Assembly: GCA_030592835.1 (NCBI GenBank)
Contig: JAUVIJ010000016.1
Location: 1 to 15,424, forward strand
DNA length: 15,424 bases
From: Candidatus Cloacimonadota bacterium
Lineage (GTDB): Bacteria; Cloacimonadota; Cloacimonadia; Cloacimonadales; TCS61
Direction: 5' to 3'
A program made the translations under genes and the position numbers. Below are positions 1 through 7,861 of this stretch, one piece after another. The number at the start of each line of letters is the position of its first letter. The first letter of the stretch is position 1. The notes beneath the pieces are model-generated. The model saw only the letters and a list, made by a program, of their open reading frames with translations, did no database searches and was not told the DNA's origin.

Positions 1-451
1 CACTGTGTTCACTGTCAACCGGAATCAGATCTACTTCTGTCTCCTGAAGATAATCCCGGATAAGGTGTCCAGCCATGACCAGGGATTCCTTATTTGCCAG
101 AGCCAGATTAATACCATTTTTTAGACAAAAGATCGAAAAGGGCAATCCGGCAGAACCGGATATAGCATTAAGAACAAGATCACAATCGATCATACCCAAC
201 AGGTCCAGCAATTTTGCCTGACCCTGAACGAGATCGATCCCGGCTGGTAACTCCAGGTTCCGGGAGAATTTACTTTCCCCGGTTATTGCCAGATGGGAAA
301 TTTTCATTTCTTCTGCGGTCTCGATCAGATTTTGAATATTGTTATGTGAGGATGCCATGACGATCTCAAACTGTTGCCGATGACGTTTAACCACTTCCAG
401 TGCTGATCTGCCTATGGAACCGGTCATGCCCAGGATGGCAATTTTTTTCAT
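1..451 (-). CDS. dxr: 1-deoxy-D-xylulose 5-phosphate reductoisomerase, N-terminal 150 residues
   Basis: DXR (IspC) converts 1-deoxy-D-xylulose 5-phosphate to 2-C-methyl-D-erythritol 4-phosphate with NADPH, the committed step of the MEP isoprenoid pathway in the cytoplasm. The reading frame is open from the ATG at 449-451 to the left edge, so the C-terminal part is outside the window. The N-terminus carries the NADPH-binding glycine motif GMTGSIG (residues 8-14; most homologues have Ser where this has Met). Further on are the family signatures LALANKESLVMAG (about 116-128, with Lys121) and IPVDSEHS (143-150), whose Asp146 and Glu148 are metal ligands in the family. The start codon shares four bases (ATGA) with the stop of the upstream PorV-like gene, indicating translational coupling at the end of the long left operon. 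The product feeds undecaprenyl phosphate, the lipid used by the WecA-like enzyme encoded first in the operon. Identity is very secure. Confidence 0.96.
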   Translation of the reverse strand, partial: MKKIAILGMTGSIGRSALEVVKRHRQQFEIVMASSHNNIQNLIETAEEMKISHLAITGESKFSRNLELPAGIDLVQGQAKLLDLLGMIDCDLVLNAISGSAGLPFSIFCLKNGINLALANKESLVMAGHLIRDYLQETEVDLIPVDSEHS

Positions 452-1395
452 AGAAAAAGCCCGAGAGATATCCTATGTGAATTTTCCAGTTCCGGGATCT
501 GTTCAAAGGAATAATTGATCATCCAGCTCCGAATTTTAAGGGATAAGCCGGCTGTCAGGTTGTCAATATCATATCCGGTATAAAGGGTAAGTTTAGGATG
601 AACATCGATAGCCACACCGCCATGAATATCAAAGCTGAGGGGACCTAAAGCTATTAGAGATGCTTCTTCTCTGCCTTCAGAATATATTTCCATGCCCAGA
701 AGCAGATTAATTCTGTTCAAATATGGAACTATAAAATTATAGCTCCCTTCAACGTCCAGTCCTGGATTAACCAGCTCATGCGTTCCGTTACCCCAGAGGA
801 TCTGAGTAGTGAAAAAATCTCTTAACCTAACTGCCAGTAAAAACTGAGGTGAGATCTTGTGATGGGCAGAAATATCCGCTCCGAATCCGAAGCCATTTTC
901 TTCTGCCAGATAACGATAGGCAAGCTTAGCGGTAAATCCGAAATTTATTCCACCCAGTTTGCGTGGAAAACCTATATAAGCCACATAATCCGAATTGTTC
1001 ACACTTTTATATTTGTAAGGTCTATTGGCATAAGAAATTGGTTCCGAAGGATCCTGCAGTTTAGTGAGTGGAATATCATTTATGCCAATTCTGGTAAGAA
1101 CTACTGACATTTTTGTCTTAGTTCCCCAGATAGCAGAAACAGTGTCATATTTCAACAATCCCATATATTCTTCAGCATGCATAATTTCAAATCTGTCTTC
1201 ATCCACCAGATCAAGAAGGGAAGAGTTCCAATAGGCAAGGGCAAAGGAGTGTTTATCAGCGACACCACATCCGCCCATAGCATAATTTCTTACACCCGCT
1301 CTCATCTGGAAGATCTCTCCGGCATATTTGACAGCCATTACCGGTGAACTTGCGATCAATAAAGCAAGAATAAACAGCCGTATTTTATAATTCAT
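448..1395 (-). CDS. PorV/PorQ-like outer-membrane protein (UPF0164-type)
   Basis: This 315-residue protein has a Sec signal peptide (hydrophobic residues about 5-19, likely cleaved after the Ala at 21). The mature start resembles the PorV/PorQ family signature: a Gly-Val-Arg-Asn-Tyr-Ala-Met-Gly-Gly run at residues 34-42, followed by an Ala-x-x-Asn-type turn (ALAYWNSS, 52-59). The rest alternates polar and hydrophobic residues with many aromatics and ends in HRISLGLFL, as expected for an outer-membrane beta-barrel ending in a hydrophobic residue. FCB bacteria carry many such proteins; PorV itself is a type IX secretion component, but no other type IX gene is visible here, so that function should not be assumed. 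A GAGG Shine-Dalgarno sequence lies five bases before the ATG. The gene follows the helicase by 17 bases and overlaps dxr by four. Family placement is fairly good; the specific role is unknown. Confidence 0.7.
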   Translation of the reverse strand: MNYKIRLFILALLIASSPVMAVKYAGEIFQMRAGVRNYAMGGCGVADKHSFALAYWNSSLLDLVDEDRFEIMHAEEYMGLLKYDTVSAIWGTKTKMSVVLTRIGINDIPLTKLQDPSEPISYANRPYKYKSVNNSDYVAYIGFPRKLGGINFGFTAKLAYRYLAEENGFGFGADISAHHKISPQFLLAVRLRDFFTTQILWGNGTHELVNPGLDVEGSYNFIVPYLNRINLLLGMEIYSEGREEASLIALGPLSFDIHGGVAIDVHPKLTLYTGYDIDNLTAGLSLKIRSWMINYSFEQIPELENSHRISLGLFL

Positions 1396-1412
1396 TCAGT
1401 CCTCATTTTAAA

Positions 1413-3578
1413 TTACAATTTCTTTACATAAGAGCCAATGATCTTTTTTAACACTCCTCTCTGGAAAGAGATCGTCAATTTGGCATCGCTTCCCTTTCCT
1501 TCCACATTAAGAATTACACCTTCTCCAAATTTACTATGTGCAATTTTTTGTCCAATTTTATAATATTTTTCATTTTCAAGGATTTTTGGCACTTTCTTTT
1601 TCTTTTTATATTTACCTGGAGCCCCGATAACATAATAACTGGCGGTATCTCTAGTATAGAATTTACTGTCCAGTTCACTGATAAAACGGCTGGGCAAAGT
1701 CATATTTATCACTTCTTGAAATCTTCTGGACTGTGCATAAAACAAGTTTACACTCTCTTTAGCCCTCGTAATAGCAACATAGAGAAGCCGGCGTTCCTCT
1801 TCTATTTCCTTATTACTTTCCATAGATCGGGAGTGAGGTAACAGTCCTTCTTCCAAACCGACAATAAAAACGTGATCGAATTCCAACCCCTTAGCATTAT
1901 GCATGGTCATCAAGTTTACAGCATCGGCTTCTTCATCTACCGTATCCAGATCTGTCTGGAGTGACAGGTTCTGCAGATATTCATCCAATACCGGATTTTT
2001 CTCAAATTCTTCAAAGTAAAGTTGTTGGAATTCATCTGCTGCGGATATGAATTCGTTTATATTCTCGAGCCTCGATTGATCTTTGGGATCTTCACTATCT
2101 TTGTATAGATCTGATATTCCAGTATCCGTGATGATCTTTTTTATAATCCCTGTTAACGGTGTGGTGACAGTCAGTTTCTTCCATTTGGCGATTAAACCGG
2201 ACAGAGCCAGCAGACTTTTTTTTCCCTGTGTTTTTTTGTCTTCATCCTTGATTGACATTAAAGTATTAAGAAGTGACAGATTCCTGTTAACAGCCTCTTG
2301 TAACAACCAGTTAATCGTTATTTTCCCAGCTCCTCTGGCTGGAAAATTGATTATTCTCAGCAGGCTTTCATTATCTTGATCATTTACAAGTATTCTTAAA
2401 TAAGCGATAAGATCCTTGATCTCTTTTCTCTGATAAAAATTAACCCCGCCGATAATCTTATATTTCATACCCTGTAAGGAAAAAGCCCGTTCAAATGCCC
2501 TTGATTGAGCATTTGTTCGATAAAGTATAACGCACTCTTTGAAGATTCCTCCTTTGCGTTTAATCCTATTGATGCGTTTCAGAACCTTTTTGGCTTCATC
2601 GTTCTCGTTTTCTGCTCGGATCAGTTCAGGTAAAATCAGAGTCTGTTTATCGGTCCATAATTCCTTCTCATGTCTGTCTGCATTATTCCTGATCAGGGAA
2701 TTGGCTAATCCCAGGATTTTATCAGGGGACCTGTAGTTTTTTTCCAGTTTAATGGTAGTAACCTGATTATAATCATTCCTGAAATTGAGGATATTCTTTA
2801 TATCAGCACCACGCCAGCTATAGATCGCCTGATCATCATCTCCGACTACACAAAGATTCTGGTGGTTTCTTGCCAATTGGTTCACGATCTTGAACTGGGC
2901 ATAATTGGTATCCTGATATTCATCTATCATTATATAAAGGAATTTTTTTTCGTATTTTTTCAAAATGTCGGGCTTATGTTTAAGAAGATGGGCAGTATAG
3001 AGCAGTAGATCATCGAAATCAAAAGCGTTGTTTTTGATAATGTTCTTCTGATAAAGATCATATATTTTTGATATACTCTCGGTATAAACATTATTTTCAT
3101 TGAAAAGAAAGAAATCCTGAGGTCGAATGAGGGAGTTTTTTTGACGGCTGATCAGATATCGAACTTTGCTCAAGGGGTAGGTCTTTGTGTCTATTTCCAG
3201 TGTTTTCAGCACTTTTTTCATCAGATTTTTCTGATCATAATCATCATATATAGAGAAACTGGAGGTAACCGGTAAAAAATCAGATTCTGCTCTCAATATC
3301 CTGGCACAGACAGAATGAAAGGTTCCTATCCACAATGAACGAGTGGGTATTTTGAATTTTAGCTCAAGCCGTTCCAGCAATTCCCGGGCAGCTTTATTGG
3401 TAAAGGTTACAATCAGCAGATTCCAGGGCGGAATTTTCTTCTGATTAATCAGATAGGCGGCACGATAGATTACGGAACGGGTTTTACCACTACCAGCCCC
3501 GGCAAGAACCAGAAGGGGCCCTTCGGTAGTTGTTACAACCTGTCGCTGGTTTTCATTTAGATCCTGAAGTATTTCCAT
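1413..3578 (-). CDS. pcrA: PcrA/UvrD/Rep-family superfamily 1A DNA helicase
   Basis: This 721-residue ATP-dependent 3'-5' DNA helicase acts in repair and in removing obstacles from DNA. All superfamily 1A motifs are present: the Q-motif region NENQRQVV (8-15), Walker A AGAGSGKT (26-33), motif Ia TFTNKAARE (58-66), Walker B DEYQDTN (219-225), motif III GDDDQAIYSWRGA (246-258), NYRS (281-284), MHNAKGLEFD (about 559-568) and LYVAITRAKE (about 599-608). Residues 674-721 form a Tudor-like C-terminal domain with the KFGEG pattern, which in PcrA/UvrD contacts RNA polymerase; this favours PcrA over Rep. The start overlaps the upstream lipoprotein gene by 26 bases and lacks an obvious Shine-Dalgarno sequence, so translation probably depends on coupling. 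The N-terminus aligns naturally with the family at this ATG. A housekeeping helicase inside an envelope operon is unusual but plausible. Confidence 0.95.
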   Translation of the reverse strand: MEILQDLNENQRQVVTTTEGPLLVLAGAGSGKTRSVIYRAAYLINQKKIPPWNLLIVTFTNKAARELLERLELKFKIPTRSLWIGTFHSVCARILRAESDFLPVTSSFSIYDDYDQKNLMKKVLKTLEIDTKTYPLSKVRYLISRQKNSLIRPQDFFLFNENNVYTESISKIYDLYQKNIIKNNAFDFDDLLLYTAHLLKHKPDILKKYEKKFLYIMIDEYQDTNYAQFKIVNQLARNHQNLCVVGDDDQAIYSWRGADIKNILNFRNDYNQVTTIKLEKNYRSPDKILGLANSLIRNNADRHEKELWTDKQTLILPELIRAENENDEAKKVLKRINRIKRKGGIFKECVILYRTNAQSRAFERAFSLQGMKYKIIGGVNFYQRKEIKDLIAYLRILVNDQDNESLLRIINFPARGAGKITINWLLQEAVNRNLSLLNTLMSIKDEDKKTQGKKSLLALSGLIAKWKKLTVTTPLTGIIKKIITDTGISDLYKDSEDPKDQSRLENINEFISAADEFQQLYFEEFEKNPVLDEYLQNLSLQTDLDTVDEEADAVNLMTMHNAKGLEFDHVFIVGLEEGLLPHSRSMESNKEIEEERRLLYVAITRAKESVNLFYAQSRRFQEVINMTLPSRFISELDSKFYTRDTASYYVIGAPGKYKKKKKVPKILENEKYYKIGQKIAHSKFGEGVILNVEGKGSDAKLTISFQRGVLKKIIGSYVKKL

Positions 3579-3972
3579 CTATATAATAGGTAAAGACAAA
3601 ATCAGAACGATAGCCTTCCAACCCCTGTACATTATATCCAGAAACTTTGTAATAATACCAGGATCCCGAAATCAGACCTTCTCCAAAATCCTGATAATAG
3701 CCCAGGGTGTCTCCATGATCAGGGATCTCGCTGGCAATTTGATCGTACAAACCATTATAGTTCAGCGATCTGTAAACGTAATATCCCTCTACATTATTGA
3801 GTAAATCCCACCTCAGGTTGACCACATTGAACGATGAAACCGGTAGAGTATACAGATTTACTTCTCCGGGAACCTCGATCTCGTTATTATTTGGATCAAG
3901 AGGATTCGAACGCTTTAGAGTACAACTTAACACCAGCCCAATTATTATTAATATTATTGCTAATTTTTTCAT
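3553..3972 (-). CDS. small lipoprotein with a fibronectin type III-like domain
   Basis: This 139-residue predicted lipoprotein has a hydrophobic signal (residues 3-15) and a lipobox-like VLSC with the lipidation Cys at 17. Directly after it lies SNPLDPNN (22-29); this Asn-Pro-Leu-Asp-Pro tag behind the lipid Cys recurs in surface lipoproteins of FCB-type bacteria. Residues about 35-135 read as one fibronectin III-like sandwich: VNLRWDLL (51-58) matches the strand B tryptophan pattern, EGYYVYRS (62-69) strand C, and SWYYYKVSGYNVQGLEGYRSD (about 103-123) the Tyr-rich strands F and G. Such domains bind proteins or glycans; no catalytic residues are visible. The start lies one base after the stop of the DUF5683-like gene and the end overlaps the helicase by 26 bases. 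Lipidation and fold are well supported; the partner is unknown. Confidence 0.8.
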   Translation of the reverse strand: MKKLAIILIIIGLVLSCTLKRSNPLDPNNNEIEVPGEVNLYTLPVSSFNVVNLRWDLLNNVEGYYVYRSLNYNGLYDQIASEIPDHGDTLGYYQDFGEGLISGSWYYYKVSGYNVQGLEGYRSDFVFTYYIDGNTSGSK

Positions 3973-3973
3973 A

Positions 3974-4561
3974 TCAAAACCTGTAAGTAATCCCCATGGG
4001 GGTTATCTTTAAACCCGTATCCTGATATTCATGGAATATCTGATCCCAAAGATCGGCATTATATTCATCCGTAACCCTGATCGAGTCGAAGAAAGTATAG
4101 ATCCAGACCATCATCCCTACCGCAAAAAAACCTTGAGCGTAAACAAAAGGTGTACTGGCATCATTATAATACTCAATGATATCCTGGATGTAATCAGCCT
4201 TTTTATATTTTCCATAGTTTTCTAAAGCTTTGTCATAAAGATACAAACTGGTACCAAAAAGAACCAATTCGATTGTTAACAAAATCTCGCCTTTGGTGTA
4301 TCTTTGAGCCGAAAAATGTCCCCAACCGGGAATAATTGCCGATTTTAACATATTAGTAGATATATTCTGCCGTTTCTGTTCATATAGATCGATCAATTGC
4401 CTTCTTTCCAGAAGGTGTTCCCTGACCTGGCGGCGGATTTGATGATCATCCCAACCATATTTATCAGGTCTGGAAAATTTCTCGATGTCAAAATCAACTC
4501 CACTAAGTAGAGAAAAGATAATTGTTAAAATTAACAGTGAAATCACTTTTCTGGGTATCAT
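3974..4561 (-). CDS. DUF5683-like small membrane protein
   Basis: This 195-residue envelope protein has a hydrophobic N-terminus (residues 6-20, a signal peptide or anchor) and then a charged, probably helical stretch (about 30-70) rich in Arg, Glu and Gln. At residues 74-91 lies SAIIPGWGHFSAQRYTKG, the PGWGQ-Y-KG pattern of DUF5683-type membrane proteins. Two further membrane segments follow, about 93-109 and about 139-157, separated by a Tyr/Lys-rich loop. The C-terminal part after 160 is polar and ends in Tyr-Arg-Phe. Proteins with this motif are widespread in Bacteroidota and relatives, but no biochemical role is established that I know of. The start shares ATGA with the stop of the TPR lipoprotein gene and the lipoprotein gene follows after one base, so the three are very likely translated as a unit. 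Confidence 0.75.
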   Translation of the reverse strand: MIPRKVISLLILTIIFSLLSGVDFDIEKFSRPDKYGWDDHQIRRQVREHLLERRQLIDLYEQKRQNISTNMLKSAIIPGWGHFSAQRYTKGEILLTIELVLFGTSLYLYDKALENYGKYKKADYIQDIIEYYNDASTPFVYAQGFFAVGMMVWIYTFFDSIRVTDEYNADLWDQIFHEYQDTGLKITPMGITYRF

Positions 4562-5955
4562 AATATTTCCGATAATTTATTCAGAGGAGATATATTTTTA
4601 TCCCTGAGACTTACTAACCAGATGAAGTAAAAAGTCTCATTGGGTGTCAGGATATCATATCTCACCTCGTATTTAAAGTCACCGGAGGAATAAGTTACCT
4701 TCCAATCGGAGATCCTGACCATTTCAGATCCGTATTTTTCGATCATTTCATTTTCGATATCTCGGATTTTTCTGCTGATCAGACCTTCTTTGTAATTTTT
4801 TATGATAGCTGTGGCAAATCCTTTTGGATCTTTTTCAGCGCTGATCAGATTATTCATTTCATTGATTTTACTATTAACATCCTTCGATCTATAAAGAGAA
4901 TATGAACTTTCATAAAGTTTTAAAGCACTCCGGAAAAGTTTATCATTTTCTTTATCCCGTGCCTGTTCTCTCAATGTAATAGCTCGTTTATAGTTATCAT
5001 CATAATTAATCGCTTTCTGAATGGCAGATTTTGCAGGTTTATAATCGGAAATTAGCAGAAAACAACGTTCATAACTTGAAATCGCTTTCTCAATCTGAAG
5101 ATTGACTTTAAATTTGTTGCCTTGATCAATATAGACCTGACAGATCTCATCGATTCTGTCTGTGACTTGTTTATCCAGTTCAGGATCATATTCCACCACC
5201 TTCCCAAAAAAGTAAGCGACACTGTCTACCATATTTTCGACAAGGTTATTCTCTGCTTTCAGCAGATAGTTGGCAGCGATCTCCTGCGATATTTCCAGTT
5301 TGAAAGAGGTAGGATACTCGATCAGGAAAAGCAGATCCTGAAGTGATCGCTCCAGTTCCCCTTTTTCTTTTTGAGCCAAAGCTTCTGATAGTTTATGCTC
5401 AATAATTGGTCCGATGATTTCCGAAACTTGACCCATGTAAAAGCTTTCCGGGTAATTTCGCCATAATCTGTCAAAATCAAGGAAGGCATCATCCTTTTTA
5501 CCCAGATCAATATACAAATTTATTCTCTCAAACAGAATTTCCGGGACCAATTCGGATTTTTCAAGATGATCAACTATGTACCCATAATATTCCAGGGCTT
5601 TTTCTTTATCCTGTTCACCAAGTGCTACCTGGGCTAATTTGTAATAGCAATTGTCCAAAGCATTATCGGCATTTTCATTATTTGCCAGATAAAACAGTCT
5701 GCTGGCTAATAACCAGCTTTCTTTTTCAAAAGCCTGAAGCCCAAGATAAAAATAACTGTCTCCCCGTTCAGATTCTGCCTGCGTGGCGAAAGCTCCGTTG
5801 GCAGATTTTTCCAGATATCTGTCATATTGCTGGATAGCTACCGCATAATTTTTTCTTTTATAAAGATTATTAGCGGTTTTATACCTATTATTTGCGGAAC
5901 AGCCTGCTAGGATAATGAGTAGCAGCAGTAATATTTTATATAATAATCTCTTCAT
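4558..5955 (-). CDS. TPR-repeat outer-membrane lipoprotein
   Basis: This 465-residue protein has a signal peptide with a classic lipobox LAGC (lipidation Cys at 19). Residues about 25-345 are helical and contain repeated TPR-like units, for instance the blocks beginning near 29 (LYKRKNYAVAIQQYDRYL), 72 (LGLQAFEKESWLLASRLFYL) and 104 (YYKLAQVALGEQDKEKALEYY), and another near 285-302 (NLQIEKAISSYERCFLLI). TPRs mediate protein-protein contacts; similar lipoproteins (BamD, YfiO-like and SprE-type) work in outer-membrane assembly or surface systems. The last 70 or so residues (from about 396) switch to a beta-rich segment with alternating aromatic residues, suggesting a small separate domain. The start overlaps the end of the MBL-fold gene by 20 bases; the next gene overlaps by four. 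I cannot name an orthologue; an assembly scaffold for its two membrane neighbours is an inference. Confidence 0.85.
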   Translation of the reverse strand: MKRLLYKILLLLLIILAGCSANNRYKTANNLYKRKNYAVAIQQYDRYLEKSANGAFATQAESERGDSYFYLGLQAFEKESWLLASRLFYLANNENADNALDNCYYKLAQVALGEQDKEKALEYYGYIVDHLEKSELVPEILFERINLYIDLGKKDDAFLDFDRLWRNYPESFYMGQVSEIIGPIIEHKLSEALAQKEKGELERSLQDLLFLIEYPTSFKLEISQEIAANYLLKAENNLVENMVDSVAYFFGKVVEYDPELDKQVTDRIDEICQVYIDQGNKFKVNLQIEKAISSYERCFLLISDYKPAKSAIQKAINYDDNYKRAITLREQARDKENDKLFRSALKLYESSYSLYRSKDVNSKINEMNNLISAEKDPKGFATAIIKNYKEGLISRKIRDIENEMIEKYGSEMVRISDWKVTYSSGDFKYEVRYDILTPNETFYFIWLVSLRDKNISPLNKLSEIL

Positions 5956-6682
5956 TTTCTCGAGCTTTTTCCAAACTTATTGTATTAGTTCTGAATATTT
6001 CTTCCAATTTGGGGGACATTCCATGGTTTAATATAATCCTGGTTCCTGCACTGTTAGTTAATCCCAGAATATCTTCAGCTTGTGGATGTAAAGCATCAAT
6101 TATCAACAGATCAAGGTCAGGAAGATATTGTTCCAGGAATTCTGTACCAATAATGTCCGAAGAGTATAATACCTGTTTATCAGATTCCTTTATCATTAGT
6201 GCATATGATTTCATTTCGTTCCTGAGATCACTACCGTTAACTATGTCCCGATAAGAAGTAAGATGATCTGTCTGCAGGGCAGTTATTTCGGGATATCTGG
6301 CAGTAATATCATCCATTATCCATAGGTTTACAGGATAAGTAAATTTCTGCAGGAATAGATAATGATATTCCAGAATAAAGTTGAATTCCTTTACCCGTTC
6401 TGGAAGAAATATATCCAGTTTCTTTTTTCTCTGCTGCAAGTACAACATCTGCAAAACCATGTAAATACCACATAAATGATCTGGATGAAAATGAGTTATT
6501 ATAATAGCATCTATAACTTCACCTGAGATGGAATTCGAAAGCATCTGACCAGCTGTCCCTTCACCACAATCAAACAGAACCTGAGTATTCTTTAGTTTTA
6601 CCCAGATAGCAGCATGATGCAGCTCAGGATCAGGCATCCCAGAAGCTGCCCCCAGAATTTTAATTTTCACTTTGTTTATCAT
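5936..6682 (-). CDS. metallo-beta-lactamase-fold hydrolase, RNase Z-like
   Basis: This 248-residue cytoplasmic protein has the RNase Z/ElaC layout: LFDCGEGT near the start (36-43), the metal motif THFHPDH (63-69: His64, His66, Asp68, His69), and the remaining ligands His140 (in TDH), Asp176 (in SSD) and His220 (in NHG). All metal-binding residues appear intact, so it should be an active two-metal hydrolase. It is shorter than typical tRNase Z (about 300 residues), and I see no obvious flexible-arm exosite for tRNA. It may therefore be an RNase Z-related phosphodiesterase rather than the tRNA 3' processing enzyme. The start is uncertain: the AAGG before the ATG at 6682 touches the start codon, and a GTG at 6670 (removing four residues) sits about 11 bases after it. 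It overlaps the WecA-like gene by 23 bases and the TPR gene by 20. Confidence 0.85.
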   Translation of the reverse strand: MINKVKIKILGAASGMPDPELHHAAIWVKLKNTQVLFDCGEGTAGQMLSNSISGEVIDAIIITHFHPDHLCGIYMVLQMLYLQQRKKKLDIFLPERVKEFNFILEYHYLFLQKFTYPVNLWIMDDITARYPEITALQTDHLTSYRDIVNGSDLRNEMKSYALMIKESDKQVLYSSDIIGTEFLEQYLPDLDLLIIDALHPQAEDILGLTNSAGTRIILNHGMSPKLEEIFRTNTISLEKARENEEIII

Positions 6683-7754
6683 CCTTATTCTGTAATTGGC
6701 ATCCAGGTATAACTATAGGCACCTGGTCAAGTTTTCTACCAAAGAATATAAAGAAAAAAGCAAAGATAGCGACTGATAAAATCAACAGATTATCGGATTC
6801 CATTTTATATACTATCAATGTAACCAGAACGATGATAATATTGATCAGATAAACTATCAGGGCTGTTATTTTTGCCGATCCAATAGCGGTTACAATTCGA
6901 TGAGTAGAGTGGTCCCTTCCGCCCTGGCTGATCTTTCTGCCATCTCTCTGCCTGGTCACACTGACCAGAGAGATATCAAAAATCGCATAACTTAAGAGAA
7001 GAACTGGGAACAGATAATTCAGATTATTCCCGCTGCTGATTACAATGAGCCTTCCTGCCAGTATTCCCATTGTCGCCAGGAAATATCCGATAAACATACT
7101 GCCTGCATCTCCTAGAAAGATACGGGCTGGATTAAAATTGTAGGGAAGAAAACCGAACACTGCTCCAGCAAAAGCCAGTGATAGAAGAGCAATGAAATTA
7201 GCCTGCCCTGTAAAAGCCGCCGTCTTACTGATTATACTGAGAGCATAAAACCCTAAAGCGATAATACCGGACATACCCGTTATAATTCCATCCATATTAT
7301 CGAGGAAATTAAGAGCGTTCATCAAACCTACTATCCAAAACAATAGAATAGGTAGAGTGATATATACAGGACCAAAAAGAGTAATAAGATTATTAGATAA
7401 AAGAAAAATCATACAAGACAAAATCTGACCCGATAACTTCAAATAAGGATTCATCCCGTATTTATCATCAATAATACCGGTAATAACTATGATTAAAGCC
7501 CCCAGCAGGTAACCACCGGCGGCAATATCGAATTTATGAAGTCTGGTTATGATAATATAAACAGCTATACAAATGAAACCTATGAAAACAGCAAGACCAC
7601 CTAACAAGGGGGTCGCTTGTGTATGAGTTTTCCTGCCTCCTGGCTTGTCCATAAAATTGATCTTTCTGGCAAACCTCATAATATAAGGGGTTAGTGAATA
7701 TACAGAAAGCAGTGAAAGAGCGAAGACAGTAAGGCAAACATAGACAATATTCAT
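6660..7754 (-). CDS. WecA/TagO/MraY-family undecaprenyl-phosphate sugar-1-phosphate transferase
   Basis: This 364-residue integral membrane enzyme transfers a sugar-1-phosphate (usually GlcNAc-1-P) from a UDP-sugar to undecaprenyl phosphate, starting a lipid-linked glycan. It has about ten hydrophobic segments. Family motifs on the cytoplasmic loops are GGRKTHTQATPLLGG (39-53), the aspartate pair IIDD (94-97), NFLDNMDG (149-156), NPARIFLGDAGS (208-219) and GGRDHSTHR (278-286), the last being the His-rich motif of the WecA/TagO branch rather than MraY. The open frame extends upstream to a TTG at 7820, adding 22 basic residues, but that TTG is part of a TTGACA promoter-like box. The ATG at 7752-7754 has AAGG six bases upstream and gives the normal family N-terminus, so I use it. 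It is the first gene of the left operon. Substrate specificity cannot be read from sequence alone. Confidence 0.9.
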   Translation of the reverse strand: MNIVYVCLTVFALSLLSVYSLTPYIMRFARKINFMDKPGGRKTHTQATPLLGGLAVFIGFICIAVYIIITRLHKFDIAAGGYLLGALIIVITGIIDDKYGMNPYLKLSGQILSCMIFLLSNNLITLFGPVYITLPILLFWIVGLMNALNFLDNMDGIITGMSGIIALGFYALSIISKTAAFTGQANFIALLSLAFAGAVFGFLPYNFNPARIFLGDAGSMFIGYFLATMGILAGRLIVISSGNNLNYLFPVLLLSYAIFDISLVSVTRQRDGRKISQGGRDHSTHRIVTAIGSAKITALIVYLINIIIVLVTLIVYKMESDNLLILSVAIFAFFFIFFGRKLDQVPIVIPGCQLQNKDDKQSEN

Positions 7755-7792
7755 TAATAACCTTAATCTATTACTTTTAAAATATTTTTTTC

Positions 7793-7820
7793 CTTTTATT
7801 CTGCTTTCTTTTTTTGTCAA
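7793..7820 (-). promoter_or_regulatory. candidate sigma-70-type promoter of the left operon
   Basis: On the minus strand TTGACA (7815-7820) is followed after 16 bases by TAAAAG (7793-7798, four of six consensus bases). Initiation near 7786 would give a leader of about 30 bases before the ATG at 7754, with AAGG in front of the start. The -35 match is perfect and the -10 weak, so this is a plausible but unproven promoter. Confidence 0.42.
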
Positions 7821-7861
7821 TGGATTTATGCAATGTTTGGAAGTGCCCTATTTTAAAGAGT

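Noticed and set aside
448..1395. Type IX secretion system locus suggested by the PorV-like protein
   Set aside because: No other type IX component or C-terminal sorting domain is encoded here; the PorV/PorQ family is broad in FCB bacteria.
7755..7820. Upstream TTG start extending the WecA-like protein by 22 residues
   Set aside because: The TTG is part of a TTGACA box, has no ribosome-binding sequence, and the extra residues are basic and unlike the family; the ATG at 7754 is better.
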